Assembly (NCBI RefSeq): GCF_023736115.1
Contig: NZ_JAKQZC010000006.1
Location: 186,001 to 250,000, forward strand
Reading direction: 5' to 3'
Length of the DNA: 64,000 nucleotides
DNA from: Salinicola avicenniae
GTDB taxonomy: Bacteria > Pseudomonadota > Gammaproteobacteria > Pseudomonadales > Halomonadaceae
Part shown: in pieces, positions 53,736 through 64,000 of the stretch
Numbering within the stretch: the stretch's first letter is position 1
How the letters are laid out: every line of letters begins with the position of its first letter
Notes under the pieces: model-generated
The model's input: only the letters and a program-made list of their open reading frames with translations
The model's database searches: none
Told to the model about the DNA's origin: nothing
Translations under genes and position numbers: made by a program

Positions 53736-53755
53736 CCAAGTTGTCGACAACTTGG
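53736..53755. promoter_or_regulatory. 20-bp perfect palindrome upstream of icd (GntR/FadR-like operator)
   Basis: CCAAGTTGTC and GACAACTTGG form an uninterrupted 20-bp palindrome. Its centre, TTGTCGACAA, fits the GT-n-AC pattern of GntR/FadR-type regulators. A TATACT -10-like element lies at 53720-53725, placing the palindrome at about +5 to +24 of a putative start, a standard repressor position. icd starts 155 bases downstream. The regulator is not in this window. Confidence 0.6.
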
Positions 53756-53901
53756 CCGGCGGCCGTTGTCATCGTAACGACCGGACGCGACGTCATCCTG
53801 TCCGAGCGCACGCCGGAAACGTCGCGAACTGAAGTCGACTAGTATCCCGAGGTTTTCGAGCGCTCGAGATTTCGTGCCACCGCTGCGATAAGAGAGGTTA
53901 A

Positions 53902-56148
<2,247 letters not shown>

Positions 56149-56156
56149 GACGGCGC

Positions 56157-56270
56157 TGCCGATCATCGACGCCTGACGTCGGCGATCGGCACCCTTTCAG
56201 CGCGTGAATCCCGCCGAACGGCGGGAACCGAGACAGAAACGGGCCCGTGCCATTTGGCACGGGCCCGTTT
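56157..56270. terminator. Three consecutive hairpins between icd and cstA, the last a strong bidirectional terminator
   Basis: An imperfect TGCCGATC/GATCGGCA hairpin (56157-56191) and a CCCGCCG/CGGCGGG hairpin (about 56210-56224) precede a 15-bp perfect stem. In the last, AAACGGGCCCGTGCC at 56237-56251 pairs with GGCACGGGCCCGTTT at 56256-56270. The A/T ends of the last stem let it stop transcripts from both the convergent icd and cstA genes. Confidence 0.8.
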
Positions 56271-56313
56271 GCGTTGACCGGAACCGGCGGCCGGACCGGC
56301 CGCGGGTGTCAGC

Positions 56314-57786
56314 TCAGTTGGCGGCCAGGGCACCGCCCGGCTTGCCATGCCGCTCGTCCGGTACCGCCGGCTCGTCCACGGCGAAGAGACCACCGCTCAG
56401 ACGGCGGACTCGCTTCATGAACAGCGCAATGCAGATCAGCGTGCCCACCGCCGCGACGACATAGCTCGTCTGCAGCGAAAGGCCGAAGCCGATCGGCGCA
56501 TAGGCCAGGTAGGTGAAGGTCGCCATGGTCATGAACGTGGCCGGGATCGACGTGATCAGGTGCGGCTTGCGCGCCAGCGCGAGATACATCGTCGCCACCC
56601 ACAGCGCGATCACCGCCGTGGTCTGGTTGGCCCAGGAGAAGTAGCGCCACAGCAGAGTGAAGTCGATGTGCGTCAGCGCGTAGGAAACCACGAACAGCGG
56701 CGCGGCAATCAGCAGACGACGAACCCAGGGACGCTGGTCGATCTTCAGATAGTCGGCAATGATCATGCGTGCGCTGCGAAAGGCGGTGTCGCCGGATGTG
56801 ACCGGCAGCACAATCACGCCAAGGATCGCGAGCGTGCCACCGATCGCGCCGAGCATGGTGGTCGAGACTTCACTGACCACGGCTGCCGGGCCGCCGGCCG
56901 CGAGCACGTCCGATAGCGTGTGGTCGCCGTGGAACAGGCTCATGGCCGCTGCCGCCCAGATCATCGCAATCACGCCTTCGGTGATCATCATGCCGTAGAA
57001 GATCTTGCGACCGTTGCCCTCGTTCTCGGTGGTGCGCGAGATGATTGGCGTCTGCGTGGCATGGAAACCGGAAAGCGCCCCGCAGGAGATGGTCAGGAAC
57101 AGCAGCGGGAAGATCGGTGCCGCTTCGGGATGCATGTTCTGCAGGGAGAGCTCGGGAATCGGCGCGCCGGTAAAGATCATGCCGAGCCCGATACCCAGGG
57201 CGCTGAACAGCAGTAGCGCGCCGAAGTACGGATAGATGCGACCGATGATCTTGTCGATCGGCAGCAGCGTCGCCAGCAGATAGTAGGCGAAGATCACCAT
57301 CGTGATCAGGGTCAACGACAGCGACGTCATGTTGGCCAGCAGTGCCGCCGGCGACGTGACGAAGACCGTACCGACCAGCAGCAGCAGTAGAATGGCGAAG
57401 CCGTTGACGACGTGCTTCATCGTCTTGCCGAGAAACTTGCCGGCCAGCTGCGGCAGGTGTGCCCCATGGTTGCGGATCGAGATCATCCCGGTGAGATAGT
57501 CATGGACCGCCCCCGCGAAGATGCAGCCGATCACGATCCAGAGAAAAGCCACGGGGCCATAGAGCGCCCCCAGAATCGGTCCGAAAATCGGTCCGACACC
57601 GGCAATGTTGAGTAGCTGGATCAGTGAGTTGCGCGTGGTGTTCATCGGCAGGTAGTCGATGTTATCGCGCATCGCGAAGGCGGGCGTCTGTCGCTTGCGG
57701 TCGGTCACGAAGACCCGCTCCACGAATTTCCCATAGGTGAAGTATCCCGCGATCAGCAGCAGGATCGAGACAATAAATGTGATCAT
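56314..57786 (-). CDS. cstA: CstA-family carbon starvation protein (short form)
   Basis: This 490-residue membrane protein has about thirteen helices and belongs to the CstA peptide/pyruvate transporter family. It lacks the long C-terminal part of the ~700-residue E. coli CstA. Family motifs include GPIFGPILGALYGPVAFLWIVIG, GAVHDYLTGMISIRNHG, SCGALSGFHATQTPIISRTT and PVTSGDTAFRSARMIIADYL. It imports pyruvate or small peptides in carbon limitation. It is transcribed alone and convergent with icd. Confidence 0.92.
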   Translation of the reverse strand: MITFIVSILLLIAGYFTYGKFVERVFVTDRKRQTPAFAMRDNIDYLPMNTTRNSLIQLLNIAGVGPIFGPILGALYGPVAFLWIVIGCIFAGAVHDYLTGMISIRNHGAHLPQLAGKFLGKTMKHVVNGFAILLLLLVGTVFVTSPAALLANMTSLSLTLITMVIFAYYLLATLLPIDKIIGRIYPYFGALLLFSALGIGLGMIFTGAPIPELSLQNMHPEAAPIFPLLFLTISCGALSGFHATQTPIISRTTENEGNGRKIFYGMMITEGVIAMIWAAAAMSLFHGDHTLSDVLAAGGPAAVVSEVSTTMLGAIGGTLAILGVIVLPVTSGDTAFRSARMIIADYLKIDQRPWVRRLLIAAPLFVVSYALTHIDFTLLWRYFSWANQTTAVIALWVATMYLALARKPHLITSIPATFMTMATFTYLAYAPIGFGLSLQTSYVVAAVGTLICIALFMKRVRRLSGGLFAVDEPAVPDERHGKPGGALAAN

Positions 57787-58036
57787 GTGAGGCCTCTGGA
57801 ACAGAGAAGACGCCTTGTGGGCGCTCGGCGAGGACGTCGCTGGGCCGGTTGCCGGCCACAGACCCGTAAGTCAGGCTGACAATCTACGAAGGTCGCTAAC
57901 AAAAATCAGCTAGACTTTAGTGGCTTAGACTTTGGGATGACCGAGCGGAAAGCCGCGCCATACGCGGGTTGTGTGTCGATAAGATCTCGCGCATCCTAGC
58001 GTTTTCCCTCAAAACCTTGTCGCGCTTTCGCTGCCC

Positions 58037-58795
58037 ATGACCGTCTCTCGCAAACTGTTTGCCGTTTCCCTCGGCCTGCTCATGGCCTTCATGCCGACCT
58101 ACCTGTTGGCCGCGTCCGACGACGCCGGCGTGCTCGCGCGTGTCGACACCGTACAAGCGCCCACGGCCGGCTCGCTGGCCTCCCTCGCCCCCGATGCCGA
58201 CCCGTCGGTCCTCGCACTCGGCCTGGCCACCATGCAGTGTGCCCAGCGCAGCGGCGTCGGCATCAGCGCCGACCGTCTGGCGATCATCGACTACAGCCGT
58301 TCATCGCTGACGCCTCGGCTGTGGGTCTTCGATCTGAGCGATGAAACGCTGCTGTTTCATGACGTGGTCGCGCACGGCCAAGGGTCGGGCGGCGACGTTC
58401 CCGATCATTTTTCCAACCGTGAAGGGTCGCACGCTTCCAGCCTCGGCCTCTTCTATACACGCCAGACCTACCAAGGCAGCAACGGATATTCGCTGCGCAT
58501 GGAGGGGCTGGAGCCGGGATTCAACGACGCGGCGATGCAGCGCGCGATCGTCATGCACGGTGCGGCCTATGTGGACCCGACACGCGGCGAACGCCAGGGC
58601 CGCCTCGGCCGTAGCTGGGGCTGTCCGGCGCTGCGCCCCGGCATCGCCGGCGATGTCATCGACGTGCTCAAGGATGGCCAGTTCGTCTTCTCCTATTACC
58701 CTGAGCGCGACTGGCTGACGCGTTCCGCGCTCGCCCGTTGCGGCCAGGCACGTGCCCAACGCGACAGCGATGTGCAATTGCTCAGCGCACGCTGA
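58037..58795 (+). CDS. L,D-transpeptidase catalytic domain protein (YkuD_2 type)
   Basis: This 252-residue exported protein has a signal peptide ending near LLAAS (residue ~27). The catalytic site resembles murein L,D-transpeptidases of the second YkuD class: His174 in VMHGAAYVD and Cys196 in RSWGCPALRP. Upstream segments include LAIIDYSRSSLTPRLWVFDL and HGQGSGGDVPDHFSNREGS. It probably acts on peptidoglycan cross-links in the periplasm. A second, different L,D-transpeptidase follows after 186 bases. Confidence 0.85.
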   Translation: MTVSRKLFAVSLGLLMAFMPTYLLAASDDAGVLARVDTVQAPTAGSLASLAPDADPSVLALGLATMQCAQRSGVGISADRLAIIDYSRSSLTPRLWVFDLSDETLLFHDVVAHGQGSGGDVPDHFSNREGSHASSLGLFYTRQTYQGSNGYSLRMEGLEPGFNDAAMQRAIVMHGAAYVDPTRGERQGRLGRSWGCPALRPGIAGDVIDVLKDGQFVFSYYPERDWLTRSALARCGQARAQRDSDVQLLSAR

Positions 58796-58981
58796 GACGA
58801 GCCGCCCCCTGCCCCTGTCGCCATGGCGGCTGATCCGCGGGCACGACAAGGGCGCAGTCCGAACGTAGCGGACGCGAGCCACGCAGACGACGATCATCAA
58901 AGGTAGATGCCGGCAGCCTTGAGGGCCGGCAGACGGCAACCGAGCCAGGCGATCAATTCAAGACGACGGGGTAGTAGCGTG

Positions 58982-60142
58982 ATGGAGCACCGGCAGCGAC
59001 TGCAGACACGACGCACCATGCGCCAGCGAATCACCCGGCACCGCGGGCTCATGGCGCTACTGCTGCTGCTCGCCTGGCTGCCCACCGTGGCACTCGCCGT
59101 GCCGTTCTGGGGCGACCGCTACTCGAGCCCGGTGGATACGCCGCTCGATCAGCTTGCGCCCGGTGCCTGGATCTGGGGTGGCGATGATCGTCGTGCCGGC
59201 CCGATGGCCGTGGTCGTGAGCCTGACCGAGCAACGCGCCTATGTCTATCGCAACGGCATTCTGGTCGGCGTGACCACCATCAGCAGCGGGCGCGAAGGTT
59301 ACGAAACACCGACCGGCGTCTTCAGCGTGCTGCAGAAGGATGCCGATCACCGCTCCAATCTCTACGGCAATGCGCCGATGCCCTATCAGCAGCGCCTGAC
59401 CTGGGACGGTATCGCGCTGCATGCCGGTGGCCTGCCCGGCTATCCGGAGTCCCACGGCTGTGTGCACCTGCCGAGCGAATTTGCGCGACTGCTGTTCGAG
59501 GCCTCCACCCTGGGCATGACGGTCGTGGTCGCCGAGGAGGGCCAGGCACCGGTGTCTCGCGTCCATCCCGGCCCGCTCAGCCCGATCGACCTGCACACCG
59601 GCGACGACGTGGACGTGCCGCGTCTGGCCGACGGCAGCCACTGGCGCTGGACACCCTCGGCTGCCGACAGCGGCCCGATATCGATGGTGCTGAGCCGTAG
59701 CGACCGGCTGCTCGTGGTCTACCGCGACGGCAAGGAGATCGGGCGGACGCGGCTGGAGCTCAAGCAGCCGGGGGCTATGACCGGCACCCGCGCCTATATC
59801 GTCGCCGCGGGCTTCCGCCCCCCCGCCGAAGACACGGTGGTCAACGGGTACGAGGATACGATCGAGATGCCCTCGTGGATCGCCATCGGCGTTCCCGGCG
59901 CGGAACACACGGCCGGCGAGCGACTGCCCGACACGCTCGTCAACCAGGTCGTCATTCCCGATGCTTTCAAGGCCAGAGTTCTGCCGCTGCTGGCGCCCGG
60001 CACCGTACTGGTTGCCACCGACGCTCACCTGAACGGCGGCAACGGCGGCGAACCGCTGCGCATCATCGATAGCGTCGGCCCTCGCACCTGGCTGGACGAT
60101 ATCGTCACGGAGATTCATCGCGATCCAGCGTCGACGCCGTAA
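58982..60142 (+). CDS. L,D-transpeptidase (ErfK/YbiS/YnhG type)
   Basis: This 386-residue exported protein has a signal peptide around residues 22-39. The YkuD domain has His147 in GIALHAGGLPG and the catalytic Cys160 in SHGCVHLP, preceded by RAYVYRNGILVG and TPTGVFSVLQK. A second half (about 205-330) repeats a YkuD-like strand pattern (RLLVVYRDGKEIGRTRLELK) without the catalytic Cys, so it may be a degenerate duplicate. An ATG at 59018 is an alternative start closer to the signal sequence. It probably attaches proteins to, or cross-links, peptidoglycan. Confidence 0.85.
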   Translation: MEHRQRLQTRRTMRQRITRHRGLMALLLLLAWLPTVALAVPFWGDRYSSPVDTPLDQLAPGAWIWGGDDRRAGPMAVVVSLTEQRAYVYRNGILVGVTTISSGREGYETPTGVFSVLQKDADHRSNLYGNAPMPYQQRLTWDGIALHAGGLPGYPESHGCVHLPSEFARLLFEASTLGMTVVVAEEGQAPVSRVHPGPLSPIDLHTGDDVDVPRLADGSHWRWTPSAADSGPISMVLSRSDRLLVVYRDGKEIGRTRLELKQPGAMTGTRAYIVAAGFRPPAEDTVVNGYEDTIEMPSWIAIGVPGAEHTAGERLPDTLVNQVVIPDAFKARVLPLLAPGTVLVATDAHLNGGNGGEPLRIIDSVGPRTWLDDIVTEIHRDPASTP

Positions 60143-60358
60143 GAAGGCGTGCCCGTCGCGCGTCGACGGGCCCCTGCATCCACCGACAGCTCACGGCTGG
60201 CGACACGCCACTGCGACGTAATTTCACTGGGCCATCTCGAGACATTGGCCTATCGTAAAAACCACGAGTGGATCGGCCGGCCACGAGCGATTGCGGGTCT
60301 GAGATCATGCGGCGGCCGGACGCGTTTCCCGAAGCTCTCTCCAGGTTGGGAGGTGACC

Positions 60359-60862
60359 ATGTTCAAGTCTCTGCTGATTCCTATCGACGGTTCCGAAGAC
60401 TCTCATGTAGCGCTCAATGTCGCCTGTCAGCTGGCCGCGCCGATCCAGGGCAAGCTTCATCTGCTGCATGTGCGTGATCCCTATCCGCAGCTGCACCGGG
60501 GCGAGATGCTCAGCGTCGAGGCGGCGATCAAGGCCGCTTCCGTGGAAACCGCGTTCGCCGAGGGACGCAAAGTGCTTGATCGTGCGCTCGACACCCTGCC
60601 CTCCTTTCCCGGCTACAACGGCGAATTCGACACACACATCAAGCAAGGATCGCCGGCCAAAACCATTGTCGCCGAGGCCGAACGGTTGAAAGTCGACGCT
60701 ATCGTCATGGGAAGCCGCGGCCTTGGCCAGTTCAAGGGCCTGATGATCGGCAGTGTCTCGCACAAGGTGACTCACGTCGCCAACTGCCGGGTTATCTGCG
60801 TGCACGAAAAGCCGCGCGAGCATGCGACCCAGGCACCCCACGAGTTTGTCGACTTCGACTGA
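60359..60862 (+). CDS. Universal stress protein family protein
   Basis: This 167-residue UspA-fold protein begins MFKSLLIPIDGSEDSHVALN. It carries the ATP-binding pattern G-x2-G-x9-GS in VMGSRGLGQFKGLMIGSVSH, and the C-terminal strand is NCRVICVHEK. It probably binds ATP and responds to stress or growth arrest in the cytosol. GGGAGG precedes the ATG at 60359, so the longer frame back to 60149 is discarded. It is transcribed alone or with the zinc-finger gene 80 bases downstream. Confidence 0.92.
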   Translation: MFKSLLIPIDGSEDSHVALNVACQLAAPIQGKLHLLHVRDPYPQLHRGEMLSVEAAIKAASVETAFAEGRKVLDRALDTLPSFPGYNGEFDTHIKQGSPAKTIVAEAERLKVDAIVMGSRGLGQFKGLMIGSVSHKVTHVANCRVICVHEKPREHATQAPHEFVDFD

Positions 60863-60942
60863 CCTAAAAGCGACGCCCGCCTTGTCTTCCTGGCTGACGG
60901 TCGCCATGTTGACTCGGTAACGCAATCTTCAGGAGACTGCTG

Positions 60943-61212
60943 ATGGCCGGTGGATGGGCAAAGGACGGTGCGGTGCAGGATCAGATCGACAGCACCGTGG
61001 AAGATGGCATCAATGAAGCGCGGCGCCACCTGGAACGCCAAGGGCCAAGCCTCGCGATCTGCGAAGCGTGCGAGGCGCCGATTCCGCTTGCCCGTCAGCA
61101 AGCCGTGCCCGGCGTTCGCCTCTGCATCGAGTGCCAGGCCGAGGCGGATCGCCATCAGCGCCAGCACAGCAACTATAACCGCCGCGCCAGCAAGGACAGC
61201 CAACTGCGCTGA
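60943..61212 (+). CDS. DksA/TraR-family C4 zinc-finger protein
   Basis: This is an 89-residue protein of the short DksA/TraR group. A helical N-terminus (VQDQIDSTVEDGINEARRHL) leads to a C4 zinc finger, CEACEAPIPLARQQAVPGV then CIEC, with Cys-x2-Cys pairs 17 residues apart. Such small members, like YbiI, may bind RNA polymerase through the secondary channel. AGGAG precedes the ATG. It lies 80 bases after the universal stress gene on the same strand. Confidence 0.88.
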   Translation: MAGGWAKDGAVQDQIDSTVEDGINEARRHLERQGPSLAICEACEAPIPLARQQAVPGVRLCIECQAEADRHQRQHSNYNRRASKDSQLR

Positions 61213-61271
61213 GCCGGCGGGCTATCCACGTATGGGCCATCGGTAATGGCGACGCCCTTCTTCCTCATAAC

Positions 61272-61335
61272 CGACAGCACGACTAATCGATAGCGCGGCT
61301 AACCGATAGCACGGCTAATCGATAGCGCGGCGGCG
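61272..61335. repeat. 16-bp tandem repeat, about four copies
   Basis: Units with consensus CGATAGCRCGGCTAAY occupy 61272-61287, 61288-61303, 61304-61319 and 61320-61335. The first and last copies are degenerate. The array lies in the short convergent gap between the zinc-finger gene and the sulfotransferase-like gene. No coding role is seen. Confidence 0.85.
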
Positions 61336-61343
61336 TCATGGCA

Positions 61344-62378
61344 TCAAGCAGGCGTCTTGGCAGGTACCGCCACGGCATGCAAATAGGCCAGCAGCTCGCC
61401 GAGCACCTGACGCTGCAGCTCGCTTTCTCGCAACGCGATTTTTTCACGACGCAGCGTGTCCGTCGTGGCGGTCGCCGTGGGCAAGCCGAAAACGGCTTCG
61501 TAGTCGACCAGCGGGAAAAACTGCTGCTGTAGCTGGCGATTCTCCGCTGCGTGGTGCTCCATGATCGAACGCGCCAGCGCGGGGTCGACGAAATCCGCCT
61601 CTCGACTGAACAGGGCGCTGCCCGGGCCCAGCTTCGCCTGCAGGAACTGCTTGAGCGCATCGTCATGAATATCACGAAACAGTGCCGGCTGCTCGACGAG
61701 CAAGCGACAGAGATAGGGATTCCAACTGAGATTGCTGCGCGGACCTGCCGGCTCTAGCGTCGTGGATGGCACACCGAGACGGCTGAAGAAATCGCTCAAC
61801 AGGTCGCCGCCACGCAACGCCTCGGGCATCAGTGGCCTGATCGTGACATGCTCCCGCCCGTAGAGGCTGCCGAATGCCTGACCGATCGCCAGGTAGTGAG
61901 GGTTTCGCTGTTGCCGTGCCTGCTCGCAATAGGCCTCGAAGCCCTTGCCCTCCTTGAATCCCCACTGCTGCCAGGCAGCCAACAGATAGTCATCCTGGCG
62001 CCGGATGTAATAGATGACCTCGACCTCATCGAAGGCATCGGCCAACAAACCATGGAGCTGGCGACCGATCGGCTGCATCAGGTGGTTGATCAGATTCTCG
62101 GCCGAGATCACTAGGGTGACATCGCGTAGCGAGGGCGTTTTCCGCCATACCTGCAGGCGCTTTTCCAACTCGCCAAGATCCCCGGATGCCTTCAACCGGC
62201 GGAAGAGATCGCGGGGCGTTTCCGCCCGCGCCTCGAACCCTGCCTCGCCCGGTAGTCTCAGATGATGGTCCGGCACGATAATGCCCTGATCGGCCAGTAC
62301 CTGACGATTTCTGACGATCGCGCGCTGAATGCTGGTGGAGCCACACTTGGCGTGCCCCGGATGTAAAAAGAGCTTCAT
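61344..62378 (-). CDS. Sulfotransferase-like protein
   Basis: This 344-residue protein begins MKLFLHPGHAKCGSTSIQRA. That motif resembles the PAPS phosphosulfate-binding loop of sulfotransferases and related nucleotide-binding folds. Later segments EVEVIYYIRRQDDYLLAAWQQWG and VTLVISAENLI match such proteins' core, where a conserved Arg contacts the cofactor. There is no signal peptide. The acceptor is unknown; a surface glycan is plausible. The start at 62378 has GGGGGCAAG upstream. It is a solitary gene next to a long gene-poor stretch. Confidence 0.7.
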   Translation of the reverse strand: MKLFLHPGHAKCGSTSIQRAIVRNRQVLADQGIIVPDHHLRLPGEAGFEARAETPRDLFRRLKASGDLGELEKRLQVWRKTPSLRDVTLVISAENLINHLMQPIGRQLHGLLADAFDEVEVIYYIRRQDDYLLAAWQQWGFKEGKGFEAYCEQARQQRNPHYLAIGQAFGSLYGREHVTIRPLMPEALRGGDLLSDFFSRLGVPSTTLEPAGPRSNLSWNPYLCRLLVEQPALFRDIHDDALKQFLQAKLGPGSALFSREADFVDPALARSIMEHHAAENRQLQQQFFPLVDYEAVFGLPTATATTDTLRREKIALRESELQRQVLGELLAYLHAVAVPAKTPA

Positions 62379-62944
62379 CTTGCCCCCATCGGCAGCCGGT
62401 ATTGTCCCAAACCAAGATGTAGGGCAGCGCCGTTTCAAACACAACCCGATAGCCCGGGCCCGGTACCACAAACAGCCGTTTTCACGAAAAACCCCAGACG
62501 TCCCTCGCCAACTACCCGAGCCTGACCATACGACAGGCAGAACTTGCTAGCCCCTGAGCCCCTTCGGGGGCCGCATGCGATCGCATCGTGCGATATCGAG
62601 CCTGATCCCGATGCCGGCCACCTGCCCGTGGCCAGAGACTGACAAGTTCCATGCCAGCCATACGCAAAGGCTAAGTCGAATGAAGGCGATTAGGGTATGA
62701 CGGTGATCGCCTATTTAGCCGCGCCATGCCCCCGCCCGTCGTTATACCGGGGTCAGAGGAGCGCTCCATCAGGCATGCCAAATCCGTGTTTTGTTAGCCG
62801 TTTCTCGCTATACAAAGCGAAAAACCAGCGTTTTCGGCAACCGCAGGATTTCCCCGAAAGTGGAAAAAACAGTCGTTAAAATATGAACTAAAATTAGTCT
62901 TACATTTTGTTTTGCGCGCGCTGAAAAGCCTGATAGCCTAGTGT

Positions 62945-63135
62945 CTATCGAAAGCTTTACCGTCGGTTTTCTACCATATATTGATTTTCACGCTGCAAAT
63001 TTTGCAGTTGTGGTACCCCATCAGCTGCGGACTTACAGCCGTCCGCCTCCGAGGTTCATGGTCGCGATCCCGCGATCTTTGGCCCGGTACGCACAGGAGA
63101 CCTCGTGTCGAATGCCGCGTACCGGGCGTTTTTTT
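62945..63135 (+). ncRNA. Candidate small RNA ending at a Rho-independent terminator
   Basis: An AT-rich promoter-like stretch before about 62945 is followed by several small dyads: CTGCAAA/TTTGCAG, GCGGAC/GTCCGC and TCGCG/CGCGA. A strong terminator follows. No coding frame is credible. The 5' boundary is a guess; only the 3' end is well supported. It could instead be a fragment of a longer leader. Confidence 0.3.
63082..63135 (+). terminator. Rho-independent terminator
   Basis: GCCCGGTACGC (63082-63092) pairs exactly with GCGTACCGGGC (63117-63127), followed by G and seven T residues. The 24-base loop is long and contains GGAGACC. It reads on the + strand although no + strand protein gene ends nearby. 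Confidence 0.8.
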
Positions 63136-63712
63136 ACACTCGGCGCCATACTTTTAGGCTTGTGGGATATCAACGATTCGCCGGCTTGCCTCAAACAGAT
63201 TGAAAAAACTCATCCATTCAACCGCGCCGCATCAATTATTACTCATGAACCCATAAAAGATACAACGACTTATCCCTCTCGAAAGGCATGACTCCCTTGA
63301 TACCAAGCGCGGAAGACGGCAGACACACGATACCAAGTGTTAACTTTTCTCCGGGAGCATGCTAAATCTGTGCTTGTTGGCACCGCCCTGCTCATCGGCG
63401 GTAGCCGGCACCAACAGGAAACAAGTGCTGGTGATCCTGATCACACGACCGAGCCCTGTTTCCAGAGACACTCGATTTCTGATGAGATGAGTCCCGAGTG
63501 AGACTTGTTCAGACAGTGCGTCCTGGAGAGAACTGCGCGATGCGATAGCACGGCGGTGCCCCTTTCCCGCCAGCCAGAGTCGCGAACGATTGCGGACTCG
63601 TTGCCTCCCTCAGTGAGATGATGACACCGCGACACCATCGCTTTCAGCGACCATGAACCTCGAACGACAGACCACAACGCGACCGGCCGGCAGGCCGTGC
63701 TATCGTCCTCGA

Positions 63713-63749
63713 GCCCGCGCTACCGTCAACGGTACCGCGGGCCCTTTTT
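63713..63749 (+). terminator. Rho-independent terminator
   Basis: GCCCGCG (63713-63719) pairs with CGCGGGC (63736-63742), with an inner TACCGT/ACGGTA stem, followed by CC and five T residues. It is again on the + strand with no preceding protein gene. Confidence 0.75.
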
Positions 63750-63921
63750 ATTTCCGCCTTTATCCCCGCCGCCGCGCCGCCGGTCGAGATCCGCAAGCAG
63801 GACGTCACAATCGTTCACCTTTACCGACTTACCTTACGACCGAAAGCCCGCCATGATAGCGGCATGACTCACGCCCCGGGCGTCGGGTCCTGATTCATGG
63901 TCTTTTCATGGCGAGTTGCCA

Positions 63922-63956
63922 GGCTCGATATCGAACACCGATATCGAGCCTTTTTT
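63922..63956 (+). terminator. Rho-independent terminator
   Basis: GGCTCGATATCG (63922-63933) pairs exactly with CGATATCGAGCC (63939-63950) around AACAC, followed by six T residues. It is a textbook terminator on the + strand, 44 bases before the window end. Confidence 0.85.
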
Positions 63957-64000
63957 ATGTGCGCAGACTTGACCGGTTTTTCCAACTTCGTCCCCAAGGG

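Larger units (their letters stand above)
62379..64000. other. 1.6-kb stretch without a convincing protein gene
   Basis: Short open frames here (up to 116 codons) lack ribosome sites and recognisable families, and the longest runs through a terminator. The stretch contains an ATGCGATCGCAT palindrome (62575-62586), an AT-rich patch (about 62860-63000), a CTGCAAA/TTTGCAG dyad (62993-63007), a GCGGAC/GTCCGC hairpin near 63028, a larger imperfect hairpin (63373-63425) and three + strand terminators. Small RNA genes, or a long leader for a gene beyond the window, are the likeliest content. Confidence 0.6.

Noticed and set aside
63027-63060. Hairpin-rich segment that loosely recalled tRNA arms
   Set aside because: No acceptor stem pairing, no T-loop consensus and no CCA-end geometry could be found.
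62941-63291. A 116-codon open frame in the gene-poor right end
   Set aside because: It has no clear ribosome site, no family match, and a strong terminator (63082-63135) lies inside it.

Overview
The window is a GC-rich gammaproteobacterial chromosome segment with short intergenic gaps. Gene content points to a moderately halophilic member of the Halomonadaceae (Salinicola/Halomonas/Chromohalobacter type): a full aerobic glycine betaine catabolic set, a monomeric isocitrate dehydrogenase and several iron-uptake systems. This placement is inferred from gene content; there is no rRNA gene here. I see no transposase, phage gene, CRISPR array or tRNA.

The dominant theme is stepwise demethylation of glycine betaine to glycine. 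GbcA and GbcB (divergent genes, 13.5-16.2 kb) remove the first methyl group. DgcA, DgcB and a dedicated ETF (25.6-32.0 kb, with a DUF5943 protein and an M19 dipeptidase-like protein upstream) remove the second. SoxBDAG (5.6-10.9 kb) converts sarcosine to glycine and methylene-tetrahydrofolate. FdhA oxidises the released formaldehyde and PurU releases formate from formyl-tetrahydrofolate. A GbdR-type AraC regulator lies at 41.7-42.8 kb. Pairs of an RTGTCGC half-site occur in front of soxB, dgcA and gbdR, and a 13-bp perfect inverted repeat with the same core lies between gbcA and gbcB. This is a candidate shared operator.

Region by region: 0-4.4 kb holds housekeeping genes (zinc ribbon, DUF938 methyltransferase, esterase, sulfatase-like membrane protein) and a TerC-family gene preceded by a convincing yybP-ykoY manganese riboswitch. 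4.6-16.2 kb holds purU, sox, tag, fdhA and gbc. 16.5-25.6 kb holds a sugar porter, a Fur-box-controlled siderophore receptor/binding protein/fused permease set without an ATPase, a TIM-barrel isomerase and a transglutaminase-like protease. 25.6-33.8 kb is the dgc locus. 34.2-35.8 kb is an XRE-cupin regulator with azlCD. 36.0-39.5 kb is a three-subunit periplasmic FAD/cytochrome c polyol or sugar-acid dehydrogenase. 39.7-41.2 kb is an isolated MotAB-like pair. 43.2-47.7 kb is an EfeUOB ferrous iron operon with an extra EfeM. 47.7-51.1 kb is a racemase/permease/FAD oxidoreductase operon. 51.4-62.4 kb holds topoisomerase IB, a lactonase, monomeric icd, cstA, two L,D-transpeptidases, a universal stress protein, a DksA-type zinc finger and a sulfotransferase-like protein.

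The last 1.6 kb has no convincing protein gene. It has an AT-rich patch, several dyads and three Rho-independent terminators all reading on the + strand, so it is the best place to look for undescribed small RNAs. Other notable points are an M19 homologue lacking three predicted zinc ligands, a DgcA lacking one iron-sulfur cysteine, and an EfeO whose M75 domain has decayed next to an intact stand-alone M75 protein.
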